A stretch of 16,404 bases of DNA. Origin: an uncultured Lachnospiraceae bacterium. Its GTDB lineage: Bacteria > Bacillota > Clostridia > Lachnospirales > Lachnospiraceae. The DNA is taken from assembly GCA_900554925.1 (NCBI GenBank), contig USJG01000039.1:1-16404 (forward strand), given 5' to 3'. Shown piece by piece: positions 1 to 7,820 of the stretch. The notes under the pieces were generated by a model. The model was not told where the DNA came from and ran no database searches. It saw only the letters and a program-made list of their open reading frames with translations. The first letter of the stretch is position 1. Every line of letters begins with the position of its first letter. A program made the position numbers and the translations under genes.

Positions 1-669
1 GCAATAAACAGCATGCAGCAATAAATTTTTATCTTCAATTTCCGCAATTACATAGGAATTGCATTCTTCAATATAATAGACATTTTCCTGCATGAATTTT
101 GTCACATAAAACAGGATAAGCTGCCCATTATCCACCATCTCAAACCGGCTGTGCCTTGAGCTTTTCCTCATAGCCCGCTCCAGCTTATCCCAGTCCTTTT
201 TTTCTTTCATGGGAACCTTCAGGGCAGTTCTTTCTCCATCAAACCATACCTTCTTTGAGTATTGGTACTCGGCTTCCTTCTCATATCCAAATTTGGGATA
301 AAATTCCAGTACGCTGCTGTTTGCAAAAAGATAGCTGCCTTCCGCTTTACCTGCATAATCCTTTTCAATCTCTTCCATCAGCCTGCGAATCAATCCCTGA
401 TTTCGATAGTCTCCCCTGGTCATGACCGTTCCCAGCTGAATAAAATGCTTTTTTTCCTCCCCTTCCCAAAACGTCATTGGATTAACAGACACATTAGCCA
501 CTACCTCTCCCTTAACTACTATAGAATAGGGAATATAATTTTCACCCCAATATCCCTTCTGATACCAGTCCTCAAAATCAAGTCCGAAGGTCTGATACGC
601 CAATTGATTAAAGCTGTGTCTTAGCCCATCCTCTTTCTGATAGGCTTTTCTTAATTCAAATTCTTTCAC
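1..669 (-). CDS. GNAT-family N-acetyltransferase (3' end outside window)
   Basis: The reverse strand stays open for 223 codons from a GTG at 669 to the window edge, so the C-terminus is missing. The start is chosen because GTG follows a GGGGAAAGGA-type ribosome binding site at a suitable distance and a promoter lies just upstream. An acetyl-CoA-binding motif A is visible around residues 80-100: a beta strand with QLGTVMT, then R-x-x-x-R-N-Q-G-L (about 85-93) and a helix. A later FYPKFGY segment (about 123-129) is the usual GNAT 'Y-x-x-x-GF' element. The protein presumably moves an acetyl group from acetyl-CoA to an amine, but the acceptor cannot be told. The region past residue 150 is longer than a minimal GNAT fold and may be a second, degenerate GNAT-like half. 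It is transcribed away from ptb and has no evident link to butyrate formation. Confidence 0.85.
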   Translation of the reverse strand, partial: MKEFELRKAYQKEDGLRHSFNQLAYQTFGLDFEDWYQKGYWGENYIPYSIVVKGEVVANVSVNPMTFWEGEEKKHFIQLGTVMTRGDYRNQGLIRRLMEEIEKDYAGKAEGSYLFANSSVLEFYPKFGYEKEAEYQYSKKVWFDGERTALKVPMKEKKDWDKLERAMRKSSRHSRFEMVDNGQLILFYVTKFMQENVYYIEECNSYVIAEIEDKNLLLHAVYC

Positions 670-717
670 GATCCTTTCCCCTTTCTTCCGGTTCCTTCCC
701 CTGCATTTCCCAATGAC

Positions 718-746
718 ATAATACCATTTTTTATCTCCCTTACCAA
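718..746 (-). promoter_or_regulatory. Predicted sigma-A promoter of the GNAT gene
   Basis: Read on the minus strand, a -35 TTGGTA (746-741) is followed by a 17-bp spacer and a -10 TATTAT (723-718). This predicts a start near 711 and a leader of about 40 nt before the GTG at 669. It stands back to back with the ptb promoter, with only 3 bp between the two -35 boxes. Confidence 0.6.
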
Positions 747-749
747 TTA

Positions 750-778
750 TTGATTTTTCCTCTAAACAGTGTTATTAT
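750..778 (+). promoter_or_regulatory. Predicted sigma-A promoter of ptb-buk
   Basis: A -35 TTGATT (750-755), a 17-bp spacer and a -10 TATTAT (773-778) lie about 50 bp upstream of the ptb start codon, predicting transcription from about 785. The leader is AT-rich and carries a GAGGTG ribosome binding site at 814-819. No clear Rex-type operator was seen. Confidence 0.7.
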
Positions 779-826
779 TTTAACGATATGATATTGAAAA
801 TTTTAATTATTATGAGGTGAAAACAA

Positions 827-1747
827 ATGAGTAAGACATTCGCTGATTTAATTGCCAAGGTTAATGAATGCGGCACCAAAAAAGTTGCTGTTGCCGTAGC
901 ACAGGATTCCGCTGTACTGGAAGCTGTGGCTGCCGCAAAGAAAAGAAAGATTGCAGACGCCATCCTGGTAGGCGACGAAAAGAAGATTAAGGAAATTGCC
1001 TCCTCCATGAACATGGATTTAAGCGATTTTGAGATTATCAACGTGGAAGATACCACCGAAGCCGCCCTTACCGCAGTAAAACTTGTACACGACGGAAAAG
1101 CTGACATGTACATGAAGGGGCTTATCGATACCAAGGGATTCTTAAAAAGCGTCCTTGATAAGGAAGTGGGCCTTCGCACCGGAAAACCTTTGTCTCATGT
1201 ATGTGTATTCGACATTGAAGGAATCGACCATCTTCTTTTCTTAACAGACGTGGCATTTATTCCTTACCCTACTTTGGAAGATAAGGTTAATATCATCAAC
1301 AATACTCTTGAGATTACCGAGGCCTGCGGCATCGTTAATCCTAAGGTAGCTCCTCTTGCTGCTGTGGAGGTCATCAACCCCAAAATGCCTGCTACCGTTG
1401 AAGCCGGAGAACTGACACAGATGAATAAAGAGGGTAAAATTACAGGCTGTATCGTTGACGGTCCTTTATCCTTAGACCTTGCTATCGATCCCGAGGCTGC
1501 CAAACACAAAGGTGCTACCGACAGAGCCATCCAGGGTGATGCGGACATCCTCCTTTTCCCTGATATTCATGCAGGAAATCTTGTATACAAGTGTCTGGTA
1601 CATACTGCAAAGGTAGTAAACGGAAATATCCTTACAGGAACAAAGGCTCCCGTAATCCTGACATCCCGTTCCGACGACTTTGAAACCAAGGTAAATTCCA
1701 TTGCTTTAGGTGCTGTTGTTGCTGAAGCTATGGCAAAAAATAAATAA
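827..1747 (+). CDS. ptb: Phosphate butyryltransferase
   Basis: This 306-residue cytosolic protein matches the PTA/PTB phosphotransacylase family in length and sequence. It converts butyryl-CoA and phosphate to butyryl-phosphate and CoA, the step before butyrate kinase. Recognisable segments are ADMYMKGLIDT (about residues 92-102), TDVAFIPYP (about 140-148) and the C-terminal GADILLFPDIHAGN-like stretch typical of Ptb. The start has GAGGTG 7 nt upstream and a good promoter before it. The gene is followed after 22 bp by buk, the usual ptb-buk order in clostridia, so the two are probably co-transcribed. A plain phosphate acetyltransferase is the alternative, but its partner being Buk-like rather than AckA-like and the short length favour Ptb. 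Confidence 0.95.
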   Translation: MSKTFADLIAKVNECGTKKVAVAVAQDSAVLEAVAAAKKRKIADAILVGDEKKIKEIASSMNMDLSDFEIINVEDTTEAALTAVKLVHDGKADMYMKGLIDTKGFLKSVLDKEVGLRTGKPLSHVCVFDIEGIDHLLFLTDVAFIPYPTLEDKVNIINNTLEITEACGIVNPKVAPLAAVEVINPKMPATVEAGELTQMNKEGKITGCIVDGPLSLDLAIDPEAAKHKGATDRAIQGDADILLFPDIHAGNLVYKCLVHTAKVVNGNILTGTKAPVILTSRSDDFETKVNSIALGAVVAEAMAKNK

Positions 1748-1769
1748 GAAAGTATAGAGAGGAAAGCAA

Positions 1770-2837
1770 ATGGCTATTAAAAGTTTAATCATTAACCCCG
1801 GCTCCACTTCCACCAAAATTGGTGTATTTGAAGACGAAACCCTTTTATTTGAAGAAACTCTTCGCCACTCTACAGAAGAAATTGCACAGTATGCTTCTAT
1901 TGTAGACCAGAAAGATTTCCGGAAACAGATTATCCTTGATTTACTGAAGGAAAAAGATTTTGACATCAAATCCCTTCAGGTAGTTGTAGGACGCGGCGGT
2001 ATGTTAAAGCCCATTCCCGGCGGTACCTACGCAGTAAGCGACGAGCTTCTTGAAGATTTAAAAATTGGAAAGCAGGGGCAGCATGCCTCCAACTTAGGCG
2101 GTATTCTTGCAAGAGAAATCGGGGACTCTATTGGTGTGCCTTCTTATATTGTAGATCCGGTAGTTGTCGATGAGCTGATGCCCATCTCCAGATACTCAGG
2201 TGTTCCTGAGCTTCCCCGTACCAGCGTATTCCATGCGCTGAACCAGAAGGCAGTTGCAAAGCGCTATGCCAGGGAGCAGGGAAAGGCTTACAATTCCTTA
2301 AATCTTATCGTAGTTCACATGGGCGGCGGCGTTTCTGTAGGCGCTCATGAAAAAGGACGCGTTATTGATGTATTCAACGCATTAGATGGGGACGGTGCTT
2401 TCTCCCCTGAAAGAGCCGGTGCAGTTCCTTCCGGCGCACTGATCAAAATGTGCTTCTCCGGCAAATACACCGAAAAAGAGGTTTACAAAAAGCTGGTGGG
2501 AAATGGCGGCTTCAATGCTTATTTAGGTACAAATGATATGCGTGATGTGGAAAAGATGGTGGACGATGGCGACAAGCAGGCGGAAGAAATCCGCGACGCA
2601 TTCATCATGCAGGTTGCTAAAGACATTGGTTCCATGGCCTGTGTTTTAAAAGGACAGGTAGATCAGATTATCGTCACAGGAGGAATTGCTTATGATAAAG
2701 CTGTGGTAGCCGGCTTAAAGGAACGGGCAGGCTTTATTGCCCCTGTTACAGTTTATCCCGGTGAAGATGAGCTGCTTGCCCTCGTTCAGGGTGCACTTCG
2801 TGTAATGAAGGGGGAAGAAGAGGCTATGATTTATTAA
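1770..2837 (+). CDS. buk: Butyrate kinase
   Basis: This 355-residue member of the acetate/butyrate kinase (ASKHA) family transfers phosphate from butyryl-phosphate to ADP, giving butyrate and ATP by substrate-level phosphorylation. The N-terminal phosphate-binding motif NPGSTSTK is at residues 9-16, a second glycine-rich motif HMGGGVSVGAH lies near residue 180, and the adenosine-site TGGIAYD lies near residue 303. Length and motifs fit Buk rather than acetate kinase, which is about 400 residues. Translation starts 22 bp after ptb behind a GAGAGGA ribosome binding site, and a strong terminator follows the stop. Together the pair shows the cell can make butyrate by the kinase route; whether it also has a butyryl-CoA:acetate CoA-transferase cannot be seen here. 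Confidence 0.95.
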   Translation: MAIKSLIINPGSTSTKIGVFEDETLLFEETLRHSTEEIAQYASIVDQKDFRKQIILDLLKEKDFDIKSLQVVVGRGGMLKPIPGGTYAVSDELLEDLKIGKQGQHASNLGGILAREIGDSIGVPSYIVDPVVVDELMPISRYSGVPELPRTSVFHALNQKAVAKRYAREQGKAYNSLNLIVVHMGGGVSVGAHEKGRVIDVFNALDGDGAFSPERAGAVPSGALIKMCFSGKYTEKEVYKKLVGNGGFNAYLGTNDMRDVEKMVDDGDKQAEEIRDAFIMQVAKDIGSMACVLKGQVDQIIVTGGIAYDKAVVAGLKERAGFIAPVTVYPGEDELLALVQGALRVMKGEEEAMIY

Positions 2838-2862
2838 CAGGGAAGGATTTTTCCTGTTATAC

Positions 2863-2913
2863 AAAAAGGAGGCGCGCACAGTCCTTATACACTGTTTCGC
2901 ACCTCCCTTTTTT
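2863..2913. terminator. Intrinsic terminator, probably bidirectional, between buk and the minus-strand operon
   Basis: An A-run (2863-2867) is followed by GGAGG (2868-2872), a broken stem continuing as GCG and ACAGT, an 8-nt loop, the matching ACTGT and CGC, then CCTCC (2902-2906) and a T-run (2908-2913). On the plus strand it ends ptb-buk. On the minus strand the A-run becomes a U-tract, so it can also end the convergent operon whose last stop is at 2947. A second small hairpin (9 bp with one wobble, 2836-2858) overlaps the buk stop but has no U-tract. Confidence 0.85.
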
Positions 2914-2946
2914 ATTGCATTTCCATAACTTTTCGGTTTGTATCCT

Positions 2947-3606
2947 CTATAAAGTCTGTGATTCCGGCTCCTGCCAGGTAACGGTAGGCGGCGTCTGCCA
3001 TAAATAGATCCCGTTTCCTTCGCTGTCTTCAATTACCGCATATAATTGGCCGTCTACAGTATAGGCAGGCTTTAAAAGCTTTCCTCCATACTTTTCCACT
3101 AAGTCGACTGTCTTTTCAATACTGTCAACTTCAATCACATACATGGGATGGCTTCCGGTATCCTCCGTGGCCCGCGCTTTTAAAAACCCATAACAGAAGG
3201 AAACAACTCTCGGCTCCCAGTTGGGATTGCCGGGACCTGTGGCACAATACATCAGCGGATTTGCCGGATCGGCAGTTTCCGTATTGATAATATCCCATCC
3301 AAACACATCAGTGTAAAAGTCCTTAATTTCCTCCGGATCATCATATTCAAAAACAAATCTTCTCAGCCTTCCGTTCCGCGTGCCGGCGGGGAAGTGTTTG
3401 GGCATATGCCATTCCAGATTCATGGGATCCCGATCCGTTACTGTTTCAGGCGGGTCTACATGAATCCTTCTGATTTCCTGCTCATTATAGGGCTCCCCCA
3501 GAAAGTTGTCCGGAGACGCTCCGCAGGCAGGACATTCACATGGAAGTTCCTGATCATCTGCCTTAAAAGGAAAGCTACAGTTATAACAGGTATACAGTTT
3601 CAGCAT
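2947..3606 (-). CDS. VOC-fold protein with N-terminal rubredoxin-like zinc ribbon
   Basis: Last gene of the operon, 219 residues, with an excellent AAGGAGG site before the ATG. Residues 1-31 form a small metal-knuckle module: C7-x2-C10, then C25-P-A-C28-G-A and a following DNF, which resembles the rubredoxin-type CPxCGAxxxxF ending; it could hold Zn or Fe. A linker of about 50 residues leads to one vicinal-oxygen-chelate (glyoxalase/bleomycin-resistance/dioxygenase) domain at about 82-205, with FYTDVFGWD (98-105), MYVIEV (155-160), a GGKLL turn (174-178) and VIEDSEGNGIYLW (191-203). The classical His/Glu metal ligands of glyoxalase I are not evident. The VOC part is clearly paralogous to the neighbouring 174-residue protein; both end WxEPE. 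Role unknown: possibly an enzyme on, or binder of, a small aromatic or other aglycone. Confidence 0.85.
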   Translation of the reverse strand: MLKLYTCYNCSFPFKADDQELPCECPACGASPDNFLGEPYNEQEIRRIHVDPPETVTDRDPMNLEWHMPKHFPAGTRNGRLRRFVFEYDDPEEIKDFYTDVFGWDIINTETADPANPLMYCATGPGNPNWEPRVVSFCYGFLKARATEDTGSHPMYVIEVDSIEKTVDLVEKYGGKLLKPAYTVDGQLYAVIEDSEGNGIYLWQTPPTVTWQEPESQTL

Positions 3607-3620
3607 TGGTAAATCCCTCC

Positions 3621-4145
3621 TTATTCCTTATCATAATCGGCTTCCGGCTCTTCCCAGGTACGCGAGTCAGGACATTTCCACAAGAGCAGTCTGTTCCCGG
3701 CAGGATCTTCCACCATGGCTACCTCCGCCCAGTCTCCCGGATTATCTGCACCGCCAATTACTTTTCCCCCTTTTGCAACGATCCGCTCAAGGGTTTTGGC
3801 AAGGGGCACGTCCATTTCGACCTCCACCATAACATAAGGCTTATTCATCTCCTCATCCTTATGGATAAGCTCTGCAGGCATATATCCCGGAACAGAGCCC
3901 TCCCATCCGAACTGTGCAGGACCGCTGGCACAGATCACGTCGGGCGTCGCCTCATCGGGACATCTCCCCAGAACATTTTTAGGTAGTTTAAACATATCCC
4001 ATCCAAAAACATTTACATAGAATTTCTGCGCTCTTTGCAGGTCCTCGTACAACAAATTTCCTGTACGCACTCTGCCATGCAGAGATTTCTTTGTAAATTT
4101 TTTAGGCGGACGGTAAGGGTAATTTTGTGTTGTATTTTCAGTCAT
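3621..4145 (-). CDS. VOC-fold (glyoxalase-like) protein
   Basis: A 174-residue cytosolic protein with a GAGGAGA ribosome binding site, starting 23 bp after the MerR gene stop. A single VOC domain spans about residues 24-157: FYVNVFGWD (42-50), an ICASGPAQFGW strand-turn, YVMVEVEMDV (104-113), a KGGKVIGG turn (125-132) and MVEDPAGNRLLLWK (144-157). The arrangement resembles the 'FYxxVFGW' VOC proteins related to lactoylglutathione lyase but without obvious metal ligands, so it is not expected to be a glyoxalase I. It is paralogous to the last gene of the operon but lacks the zinc-ribbon module. The two may form a heterodimer or a tandem-domain-like pair, since VOC active sites are commonly built from paired beta-alpha-beta-beta-beta units; this is inference. 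Confidence 0.85.
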   Translation of the reverse strand: MTENTTQNYPYRPPKKFTKKSLHGRVRTGNLLYEDLQRAQKFYVNVFGWDMFKLPKNVLGRCPDEATPDVICASGPAQFGWEGSVPGYMPAELIHKDEEMNKPYVMVEVEMDVPLAKTLERIVAKGGKVIGGADNPGDWAEVAMVEDPAGNRLLLWKCPDSRTWEEPEADYDKE

Positions 4146-4168
4146 GATTATCTCCTCTCAAATGATAG

Positions 4169-5014
4169 CTATTCCACCGGGGTTTTTCCGGTATCTATAG
4201 GTTTTACATGTAAGAAGCAGCGAACCAGATAATTTTCCCTGTCATGCTCCGTGATATAACTGAGCTGATCCTCTTCATAGGCGTTTCCGCATACCTGATA
4301 TCCATTTTCATCTGCATATTTCTTCAATTTCCGGTAAAGCCTGGGGATCTTATCTCCTCCGCTTTTGCTGCACATGGTTATATATTGTCCTGCCGGCCGC
4401 ACAAAAATATTTTCATTTTCCATCTTTTCGCTGACCCGGAAGCCTCCATAGGTCTTTTTAAAGGAACCATCCAAAACATGCTCCTTAAGCACGATCTCAC
4501 TGATATTTAAAGTACAGTTAAGAAAGCTGTCCTTACAGTGCTGGATCATCGTTCTGGCATCTACCAGATTATATGCCGCTTTTTCTGTTCTGTAAGGCAT
4601 TTCATACACGAAGAAATATTCATCCTTCTCCTGGGTGATAACCTCTATCACATCCTGCTTTTGCTTCAGCGCATTATCAATATCCTTTAATGTATTTTCA
4701 ATAATGGATTCAATGTGCTCAAGCTCCCACATTTTTTCTTTCAGCAGCTTAAGATTTTTTTTCAGAACCTCCCGGCAGGTAATAATGTCCTGATTCTCCA
4801 GATATACCTTAATTTCCTCCAGAGGAATGGACATTCTTCTCATAATATCAATTACTTCATAAATGTATATCTGCGAAGGTGCATAATAAGAATATCCATT
4901 TTCCCCTATATGATCTGGCTTAAGCAGTCCTATATCTGCATAATGAACCAGTGTGGATTTCTTTACTCCGCAAATTTTTGCAAACTCTCCCATCTTTAAA
5001 AAATATTCATGCAT
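4169..5014 (-). CDS. MerR-family (BmrR-like) ligand-responsive transcriptional regulator
   Basis: This 281-residue protein has an N-terminal winged helix-turn-helix of MerR type: KMGEFAKICGVKKSTLVHY (about 7-25), then DIGLLKP (27-33), NGYSYY (39-44) and IDIMRRMSIPLEEI (about 55-68). A long helix (about 80-125, rich in Lys/Glu/Leu) would form the antiparallel dimerisation coiled coil. The remaining 150 residues resemble a BmrR/GyrI-type effector-binding domain, with RPAGQYI, YRKLKKYADENGY and a closing YLVRCFLHVKPI strand. Such proteins bind hydrophobic or aromatic ligands and activate promoters with over-long spacers. Exactly such a promoter lies at 14257-14287, so this is the likely local activator. 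As the tenth gene of the operon it would be autoregulated. The start used has GAGGTG 7 nt upstream; Met8 is a weaker alternative. Confidence 0.9.
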   Translation of the reverse strand: MHEYFLKMGEFAKICGVKKSTLVHYADIGLLKPDHIGENGYSYYAPSQIYIYEVIDIMRRMSIPLEEIKVYLENQDIITCREVLKKNLKLLKEKMWELEHIESIIENTLKDIDNALKQKQDVIEVITQEKDEYFFVYEMPYRTEKAAYNLVDARTMIQHCKDSFLNCTLNISEIVLKEHVLDGSFKKTYGGFRVSEKMENENIFVRPAGQYITMCSKSGGDKIPRLYRKLKKYADENGYQVCGNAYEEDQLSYITEHDRENYLVRCFLHVKPIDTGKTPVE

Positions 5015-5028
5015 GATCTGTCACCTCG

Positions 5029-5508
5029 CTATTTGTCTGTGACGCAGGCGACGCGGTTCCCAGGTGTTCCTCCCGTAATTATCCGGTCCGGATAAAGAAA
5101 ATCCAGTCTCGTTCTGTGTATTTTCCATTTTCCATCTACCTTTTTGTAGGAATCATCATAGACACCGATGCATCCTAAAGGATCTTCCGTCAGTCCGCAG
5201 AAATTAAAGTCCAGCATAAAATATCTTCCTTCCGCAGTATCAGGTCCGGTCAATTCGATCCATGGATTGGTAATTGCATGCATGACAATCCATTCTTTAT
5301 TACCAAATTCATCAAAATACCTTTTATAATTGGCACGGATCTGTTCCTTTCCTATCCAGCAGCCTCCATGGGATGCATCCCATTCGCATACAGCGTCATC
5401 TGTAAATAAGTCTACCAGATTTTCCAGAGAATTAGCATCATAAAAATGAGAATACTGACTTCTGATTTTTTTGATTTCCTCAATTTCCAACAATTCTTTA
5501 AGGGTCAT
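5029..5508 (-). CDS. NTF2/SnoaL-like protein, distantly resembling bile-acid 7-alpha-dehydratase BaiE
   Basis: A 159-residue protein with the cone-shaped NTF2 fold signature of the SnoaL_4/BaiE group: an N-terminal helix (EEIKKIRSQYSHFYD), VDLFTDDAVCEWD (32-44), GKEQIRANYKRYF (53-65), HAITNPWIEL (77-86), AEGRYFMLDF (92-101), and a final YKKVDGKWKIHRTRLDF (121-137). Residues Tyr19, Asp24, His77 and Arg132/Arg134 sit where, from memory, BaiE has its catalytic Tyr30, Asp35, His83 and Arg146; the Tyr-to-Asp spacing of five is the same. Members catalyse dehydration, isomerisation or cyclisation of steroids and polyketides without cofactor. It lies 23 bp after the GH3 gene and 14 bp before the MerR gene. 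A dehydratase or isomerase acting on an aglycone is plausible but unproven, and this fold is also used for plain ligand binding. Confidence 0.8.
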   Translation of the reverse strand: MTLKELLEIEEIKKIRSQYSHFYDANSLENLVDLFTDDAVCEWDASHGGCWIGKEQIRANYKRYFDEFGNKEWIVMHAITNPWIELTGPDTAEGRYFMLDFNFCGLTEDPLGCIGVYDDSYKKVDGKWKIHRTRLDFLYPDRIITGGTPGNRVACVTDK

Positions 5509-5531
5509 CTCCGTGCCTTCCTTTCCTTTTC

Positions 5532-7820
5532 TTATTCAAGCAGCCATGAGGTATCTGCTCCTTCTGTGTCCTGCTGATTCAGCACTGCCAACAATGTTTT
5601 TAACCTTTCCGGTGAAAGGAAACCGGTATTGCGCAGAACAAGCAGCGGCAGCTCCAGAGTGCTTCTCTCAAGCAGCAGCTTTGTATGTGTGTTTTCGATT
5701 CCTCCGGTCATCTCCACAGTAAATGCTCTTCGCGTTTCCCTTGCCCACTTTCCTGTTTTCTCATGGTCTAAAAGCTCGCCCAGCATCGTATTGTGGTCAT
5801 AAGTTTTGCGCTTTACTGTCCCAGATACCTCCAATGGTACCCTGTAAGGCAGATCTTCGCTGGAGGTTCCCACCATAATTTCATAAGTACCCTTCTCCAG
5901 CTCCCAGGAATTTAAATCAGGATTCCAGTAATCCAGATCAAACAGCGCAATTGATACCTGCTTTTCCTCTCCCGGCTTTAAGGAAACCTTGCAAAAGCCC
6001 TTTAGCTCCAGCGCAGGCCTTACTGCCTCTTTTCCCGGTGCCTTTACATATACCTGAACTACCTCTTTTCCCTCCATACTGCCTGTATTTTTTACCGTGC
6101 AGTTCACACAGACGGGCTGGTCGCCACGCTGATAGGAGGAAGCGCTGGTATGTACATTTGAAATGGCAAAGGTGGTATATGACAAGCCATATCCAAAGGG
6201 GAACTGCGGCTTCACTTTGGCGGAGGCATAATACCGATACCCTATAAAAATACCTTCTCTGTACTCCACATAACTGCTGCATCCTGGGAAATTCAAATAG
6301 GAAGGATTATCCTCCAGTCTTTTGGGAAATGTTTCAGCCAGCTTTCCACAGGGATTGGCTTTGCCATATAATAAATCGACTGCCGCACTTCCTCCTGCCT
6401 CGCCTCCAAGATAAGCTTCCAGTACTGCCTTTACCTGATCTAACCAGGGCATCTCAACAGGCGAGCCATTTTCCAGCACGACCACTGTGTTGGGATTTGC
6501 GCCTGCCACCGCACGGATAAGCTGATTATGACTTTCAGGCATTCCCATTGTCTCACGGTCGAACCCTTCTGATTCGAAATTATCCGTCAGGCCGCAGAAA
6601 ATCACTGCAACATCTGCTGCCTTGGCATTATTTACCGCTTTTTTAATAAGCTCTTCCTGGGGTTCATTTATTTCGGGATCATAGCCCTCCGAATAAGAGA
6701 GCAGACTTTCCGGAACCATCCTGCAGAAATAATCCCATGGCACATCCATATGATTTGCATTTAAATGAGAACTGCCGCCTCCCTGATACCTGGGTTTTTT
6801 GGCAAAAGCTCCTATTACAGCTATTTTTTGATTGGGCGTCAAAGGCAAAACTGCATTTTCATTTTTCAGAAGTACAGCTCCCTCCGTTGCCGCCTGACGT
6901 GCAATAGAATGATTTTCCTCAAAATCAAGCTCCACTTCCCGGTCATTTTCCTGTAACGTATTATAAAGTTCCAGAAAATGCCGAACACATTCGTCCACAT
7001 CATTTACAGAAAGCTTACCGGCGCGTACCGCATCAATAATTTCCCTGTCACTGATTCCTCCATTTCCGGGCATTTCCAGATCCTGTCCTGCCGCTATTCC
7101 TAAAGGGCGCTCATTGGTGCCATACCAGTCTGTCACCACCAGCCCCTGGTAGCCCCAATCCCCGCGCAGAACATCATGCAGAAGTTTACGGTTTTGAGAG
7201 GCAAAGCTTCCATTGATCTGATTGTAAGAAGACATCAGCATCCAGGGAGCACTTTCCTTCACTACAATTTCAAAAACTCTTAAATAAATTTCCCTTAAGG
7301 TACGTTCATCCACACGACTGTCGATGGTCTGTCTGTAACGTTCCTGATTGTTCGCTGCAAAATGCTTGGGTACCGCTCCTACCCCCTGCTCCTGCATTCC
7401 CTGTACATAGGCACCTCCCAGCTTTCCTGCCAGTAAAGGATCCTCCGATAAATATTCGAAATTCCTGCCGCACAAAGGGCTTCGCTTCATATTAACCGCC
7501 GGCCCCAGTACAAGGCTGACCCTCTTAGCCTTAGCTTCCCTGCCAATTGCCGCCCCCACACGATGAAGTAAATCCGTATCCCATGATGCGGCCAGACAGG
7601 AGCCTGTAGGAAAACAGGTTGCTTTTGCACTTTCGTTAAGCCCAAATCGGTCATTTGTTCCTTCCTGCATACGGACGCCATTAGGCCCATCCGTCATTAC
7701 AAAGGACTTTATTCCCAATCTCTCTACAGGCTTCGTGTCCCAATAGCCCAGGCCGGAACACAGAGACGCTTTTTCTTCCAGCGTCATTTCCAATAATGTC
7801 TTTTCAATATCTATTATCAT
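5532..7820 (-). CDS. Glycoside hydrolase family 3 beta-glycosidase, intracellular
   Basis: A full-length GH3 enzyme of 762 residues. It has no signal peptide, so it acts on imported substrate. The (alpha/beta)8 domain shows DGPNGVR (44-50), GRNFEYLSEDP (118-128), KHFAANNQE (152-160) and the nucleophile motif VVTDWYG with Asp231. The alpha/beta sandwich domain carries the NFESEGFDRE stretch; Glu418 (or Glu416) is the likely acid/base. PFGYGLSYTTF (541-551) leads into a C-terminal fibronectin-III-like domain with VVQVYVKAP and ELKGFCKVSLKPGE. This is the bacterial BglB-like layout of beta-glucosidases, though beta-xylosidase or another exo-beta activity cannot be excluded. Its ATG overlaps the SDR stop by 4 bp (ATGA), so the two are translationally coupled. 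Retention of a C-terminal tail of about 90 residues after the FnIII domain is usual in this subgroup. Confidence 0.95.
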   Translation of the reverse strand: MIIDIEKTLLEMTLEEKASLCSGLGYWDTKPVERLGIKSFVMTDGPNGVRMQEGTNDRFGLNESAKATCFPTGSCLAASWDTDLLHRVGAAIGREAKAKRVSLVLGPAVNMKRSPLCGRNFEYLSEDPLLAGKLGGAYVQGMQEQGVGAVPKHFAANNQERYRQTIDSRVDERTLREIYLRVFEIVVKESAPWMLMSSYNQINGSFASQNRKLLHDVLRGDWGYQGLVVTDWYGTNERPLGIAAGQDLEMPGNGGISDREIIDAVRAGKLSVNDVDECVRHFLELYNTLQENDREVELDFEENHSIARQAATEGAVLLKNENAVLPLTPNQKIAVIGAFAKKPRYQGGGSSHLNANHMDVPWDYFCRMVPESLLSYSEGYDPEINEPQEELIKKAVNNAKAADVAVIFCGLTDNFESEGFDRETMGMPESHNQLIRAVAGANPNTVVVLENGSPVEMPWLDQVKAVLEAYLGGEAGGSAAVDLLYGKANPCGKLAETFPKRLEDNPSYLNFPGCSSYVEYREGIFIGYRYYASAKVKPQFPFGYGLSYTTFAISNVHTSASSYQRGDQPVCVNCTVKNTGSMEGKEVVQVYVKAPGKEAVRPALELKGFCKVSLKPGEEKQVSIALFDLDYWNPDLNSWELEKGTYEIMVGTSSEDLPYRVPLEVSGTVKRKTYDHNTMLGELLDHEKTGKWARETRRAFTVEMTGGIENTHTKLLLERSTLELPLLVLRNTGFLSPERLKTLLAVLNQQDTEGADTSWLLE

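Noticed and set aside
775..1179. Minus-strand reading frame of 134 codons over ptb
   Set aside because: Shadow of the well-supported ptb coding frame; Ser/Ala/Leu-rich, no family resemblance.
5938..6282. Reading frames of about 100 codons on both strands inside the GH3 gene
   Set aside because: They overlap conserved GH3 sequence and have the biased composition of out-of-frame translations.
7290..7310. AAGGT-type half-site inside the GH3 gene as a second MerR operator
   Set aside because: Only a short match without the paired arm, spacer or promoter boxes; likely chance.
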